A DNA stretch of 8,323 nt from Saprospiraceae bacterium (GTDB lineage: Bacteria > Bacteroidota > Bacteroidia > Chitinophagales > Saprospiraceae), in NCBI GenBank assembly GCA_020436865.1, contig JAGQXA010000367.1, forward strand, positions 1-8,323, written 5' to 3'. Of the stretch, positions 7,072-8,323 are shown in pieces. The stretch's first letter is position 1, and each line of letters starts with the position of its first letter. The notes below the pieces were generated by a model. The model worked only from the letters and a program-made list of their open reading frames with translations, was not told the DNA's origin and did no database searches. Made by a program: the position numbers and the translations under genes.

Positions 7072-7086
7072 CATTCCAGTGGAATG
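7072..7086. promoter_or_regulatory. Perfect 15-bp palindrome, possible operator
   Basis: CATTCCA (7072-7078) and TGGAATG (7080-7086) form a perfect inverted repeat about a central G. It is 17 bases upstream of the thioredoxin start codon, in the spacer between divergent trxA and FKBP genes. The size and symmetry suit a dimeric regulator. As RNA it would be a 7-bp stem with a one-base loop, sterically poor, which favours a DNA-level role. No regulator is identified. Confidence 0.45.
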
Positions 7087-7131
7087 CCTGCCTTGGGATC
7101 TTTTTGGTATCTTCAATAAACGCCCAAGCCG

Positions 7132-7159
7132 CAAAATTGATCTATTTAACGCGTTTCAA
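7132..7159 (-). promoter_or_regulatory. Weak promoter candidate for trxA
   Basis: Read on the minus strand, TTG (7159-7157) is followed after 17 bases by CAATTTTG (7139-7132). This resembles the Flavobacterium-type TTG-N17-23-TAnnTTTG with one mismatch, C for the first T. It would give a leader of about 70 bases containing the palindrome at 7072-7086. Confidence 0.3.
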
Positions 7160-7169
7160 TTGCCACAAA

Positions 7170-7757
7170 ATGTCTGCACGCGAGCACTTTGCCCGGTTTT
7201 TCTTCGCCCTGCTCCTCTTTTCCTGCGCCGGCCTTCCTTCGGCTTGCGGCCCCTCGACCGGCTCCGGTGGAGCTACTGCCCAGCAAGCGAGCGGGATCGA
7301 TGAAGACGAACTGATCGCCCGCCTGTCGGTGGAGTTGATCCCTTCCCCTGCGACACAAGCGGAAGTCGAGCGCAACGCCATCGTCAACTACGCCATCGAT
7401 CAGTTGCTCGACGTACGCCCGACCGCCAGCGGATTATTCGTCCAGATCGTCGACGCCGGGCAAGCGGGCCGGCAACTGCAATGGGGACAAAAGGCCAAAG
7501 CCCACTATACCGGGCAACTGCTCGACGGACGCGTTTTCGATTCCTCTCACCGGCGCGGACAACCGATCGCGTTCGTCGTCGGCAATATGGTTCAGGGCTG
7601 GAACGAAGGCGTGCAAATGTTGGCCCCTGGCGGAAAGGCCATTCTGCTGGTGCCTTCGGCCCTGGCCTACGGAGAAACGGGCATAAGCGGTCCGGGCGGG
7701 CAGACCGTCATCCCGCCCAATACGCCGCTGCGTTTTGATGTCGAGGTCCTGGAATGA
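7170..7757 (+). CDS. FKBP-type peptidyl-prolyl isomerase, probable lipoprotein
   Basis: A 195-residue protein from the ATG at 7170. An in-frame TTG at 7023 would extend it through the divergent spacer into antisense trxA and hide the signal peptide. Residues 1-26 are a signal sequence with basic start, Phe/Leu-rich core and two possible lipidation cysteines, Cys19 (LFSC) and Cys26 (PSAC); neither lipobox is ideal. A Ser/Gly linker and a short helical region follow, then a C-terminal FKBP domain from about 85. Residues matching the FKBP12 pocket are present: Tyr113, Phe123, Asp124, Val141, Trp144, Tyr167 and Phe189, plus the IPP-N loop. The enzyme is therefore probably active, catalysing proline cis-trans isomerisation during folding of periplasmic or membrane proteins. 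It diverges from trxA and converges on hemD. Confidence 0.9.
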   Translation: MSAREHFARFFFALLLFSCAGLPSACGPSTGSGGATAQQASGIDEDELIARLSVELIPSPATQAEVERNAIVNYAIDQLLDVRPTASGLFVQIVDAGQAGRQLQWGQKAKAHYTGQLLDGRVFDSSHRRGQPIAFVVGNMVQGWNEGVQMLAPGGKAILLVPSALAYGETGISGPGGQTVIPPNTPLRFDVEVLE

Positions 7758-7793
7758 AAGAGCCCCCGCCGGTCGGTTCCGGCGAGGGCTCTT
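7758..7793. terminator. Hairpin between FKBP gene and hemD
   Basis: Bases 7758-7772 pair with 7779-7793: 14 pairs and one C-A mismatch (7766/7785), with a six-base loop. It begins directly after the FKBP stop codon. The T run is short on both strands (CTT rightward, CTTT leftward), so it is a probable but weak bidirectional terminator. Confidence 0.72.
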
Positions 7794-7812
7794 CAAGGGG
7801 ATCGAGAAGACA

Positions 7813-7829
7813 GGCCGCTCGCAGCGGCC
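7813..7829. terminator. Second small hairpin in the FKBP-hemD spacer
   Basis: GGCCGCT (7813-7819) and AGCGGCC (7823-7829) form a perfect GC-rich 7-bp stem with a CGC loop. No real T run follows on either strand. It lies 24 bases past the hemD stop when read leftward and may assist termination of hemD or protect the 3' end. Confidence 0.4.
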
Positions 7830-7852
7830 CCGGCAGGGAGTGATCTCTCGCC

Positions 7853-8323
7853 CTATTTCGGCTTATTCGAGACTTGCAGGTATTTTTCCAGGGCCATCGT
7901 CATCGAAGGCGTTTCCGGTTCCGGAGCCTTGATGTTGATGACTAATCCCCGCTCTTCCACGGCCCGGCTCGTGCTGTTACCGTACACCGCAATGCGTGTT
8001 TCGTTCTGCTTGAAGCCCGGGAAATTATCGTAGAGCGACTTGATGCCCAGGGGGCTGAAGAAGACCAGCACATCGTAGGTGACGTCGCTCAGGTCGGAAA
8101 GATCGCTGCTGACCGTTTGGTACATCATCGCGTCCTGCCAACTGAAACCATGCTCGTCGAGGAATCCGGACACATCCTGGCTGCCCAGGTTGGAGCACGG
8201 CAGTAGAAACCGCTCCTTGTCCCTGTGCTTGAGCAAAGCCGGTTTCAGGTCGAGGATGGTGCGCTTGCCTACGAAGACCTTGCGTTTGCGATAAATGATG
8301 AATTTCTGAAGATAGTTGGCCAC
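7853..8323 (-). CDS. hemD: Uroporphyrinogen-III synthase, C-terminal part (cut by window edge)
   Basis: HemD closes and rearranges hydroxymethylbilane to uroporphyrinogen III, the branch point for haem, sirohaem and corrins. The visible 156 residues run off the right edge. The edge codon is GTG, probably an internal Val rather than a start: HemD is normally about 250 residues, so roughly 95 N-terminal residues should lie outside. Features of the Bacteroidota form are visible: the YLQKFIIYRKRKVF segment near the edge, FFSPLGIKSL in the second half, the YGNSTSRAVEERGL turn-helix, and an APEPETPSM stretch just before the end. HemD is poorly conserved, so assignment rests on the overall pattern rather than catalytic residues. 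The stop is TAG at 7855-7853. The gene converges on the FKBP gene across a hairpin-rich spacer. Confidence 0.88.
   Translation of the reverse strand: MANYLQKFIIYRKRKVFVGKRTILDLKPALLKHRDKERFLLPCSNLGSQDVSGFLDEHGFSWQDAMMYQTVSSDLSDLSDVTYDVLVFFSPLGIKSLYDNFPGFKQNETRIAVYGNSTSRAVEERGLVINIKAPEPETPSMTMALEKYLQVSNKPK

Noticed and set aside
7023..7169. Extended FKBP protein from a TTG inside the antisense trxA gene
   Set aside because: The extension would overlap the trxA start region and the palindrome, and would bury the signal peptide that begins at the ATG at 7170.
1..8323. Defence system, prophage, insertion sequence, CRISPR array or tRNA
   Set aside because: No recombinase, nuclease, spaced direct repeats, terminal inverted repeats with target duplications or cloverleaf were seen on either strand; the region reads as ordinary core chromosome.

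Overview
The window looks like chromosomal DNA from a Bacteroidota bacterium, most likely Saprospiria/Lewinella-like. That rank is inferred from protein character; no phylogeny was run. Four observations point this way: a TTTG-N19-TAnnTTTG promoter (the Bacteroidota -33/-7 form) ahead of purH; genes without clear Shine-Dalgarno sequences; a HemD tail of the Bacteroidota type; and a FadL/PorV-like barrel and large Cys-bearing TPR proteins of a kind common in that phylum. Genes are densely packed. There are no tRNAs, rRNAs, CRISPR arrays, insertion sequences or phage genes, and no gene-free stretch over 300 bases.

Layout. Plus strand, 1-5216: promoter, purH (last two steps of IMP synthesis), a 7-bp tandem repeat array in the 55-base gap, coaX (type III pantothenate kinase), an outer-membrane beta-barrel gene overlapping coaX by 20 bases, and an exported TPR protein starting 2 bases after the barrel gene. 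A strong intrinsic terminator follows. Just beyond it, at 5246-6685, is a second gene paralogous to the TPR gene but encoding a lipoprotein. Minus strand, 6731-7054: a thioredoxin, convergent with the lipoprotein gene across a shared hairpin. Plus strand, 7170-7757: an FKBP-type prolyl isomerase, probably a lipoprotein, divergent from thioredoxin across a 115-base spacer with a perfect 15-bp palindrome. Minus strand, 7853 to the right edge: the C-terminal part of hemD (uroporphyrinogen-III synthase), convergent with the FKBP gene across a hairpin-rich spacer.

How the genes relate. purH, coaX, trxA and hemD are housekeeping genes. The least understood part is the envelope cluster: barrel, exported TPR protein and lipid-anchored TPR paralogue. 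The two TPR proteins share six cysteines in the same order, with two intervals of identical length (90 and 33 residues) and a common C-terminal VGCWI-x-ES block. They differ in sorting signal: one signal peptidase I type, the other a lipobox. This is the best candidate for an undescribed system, probably a disulfide-stabilised envelope module, but no function can be read from sequence alone.
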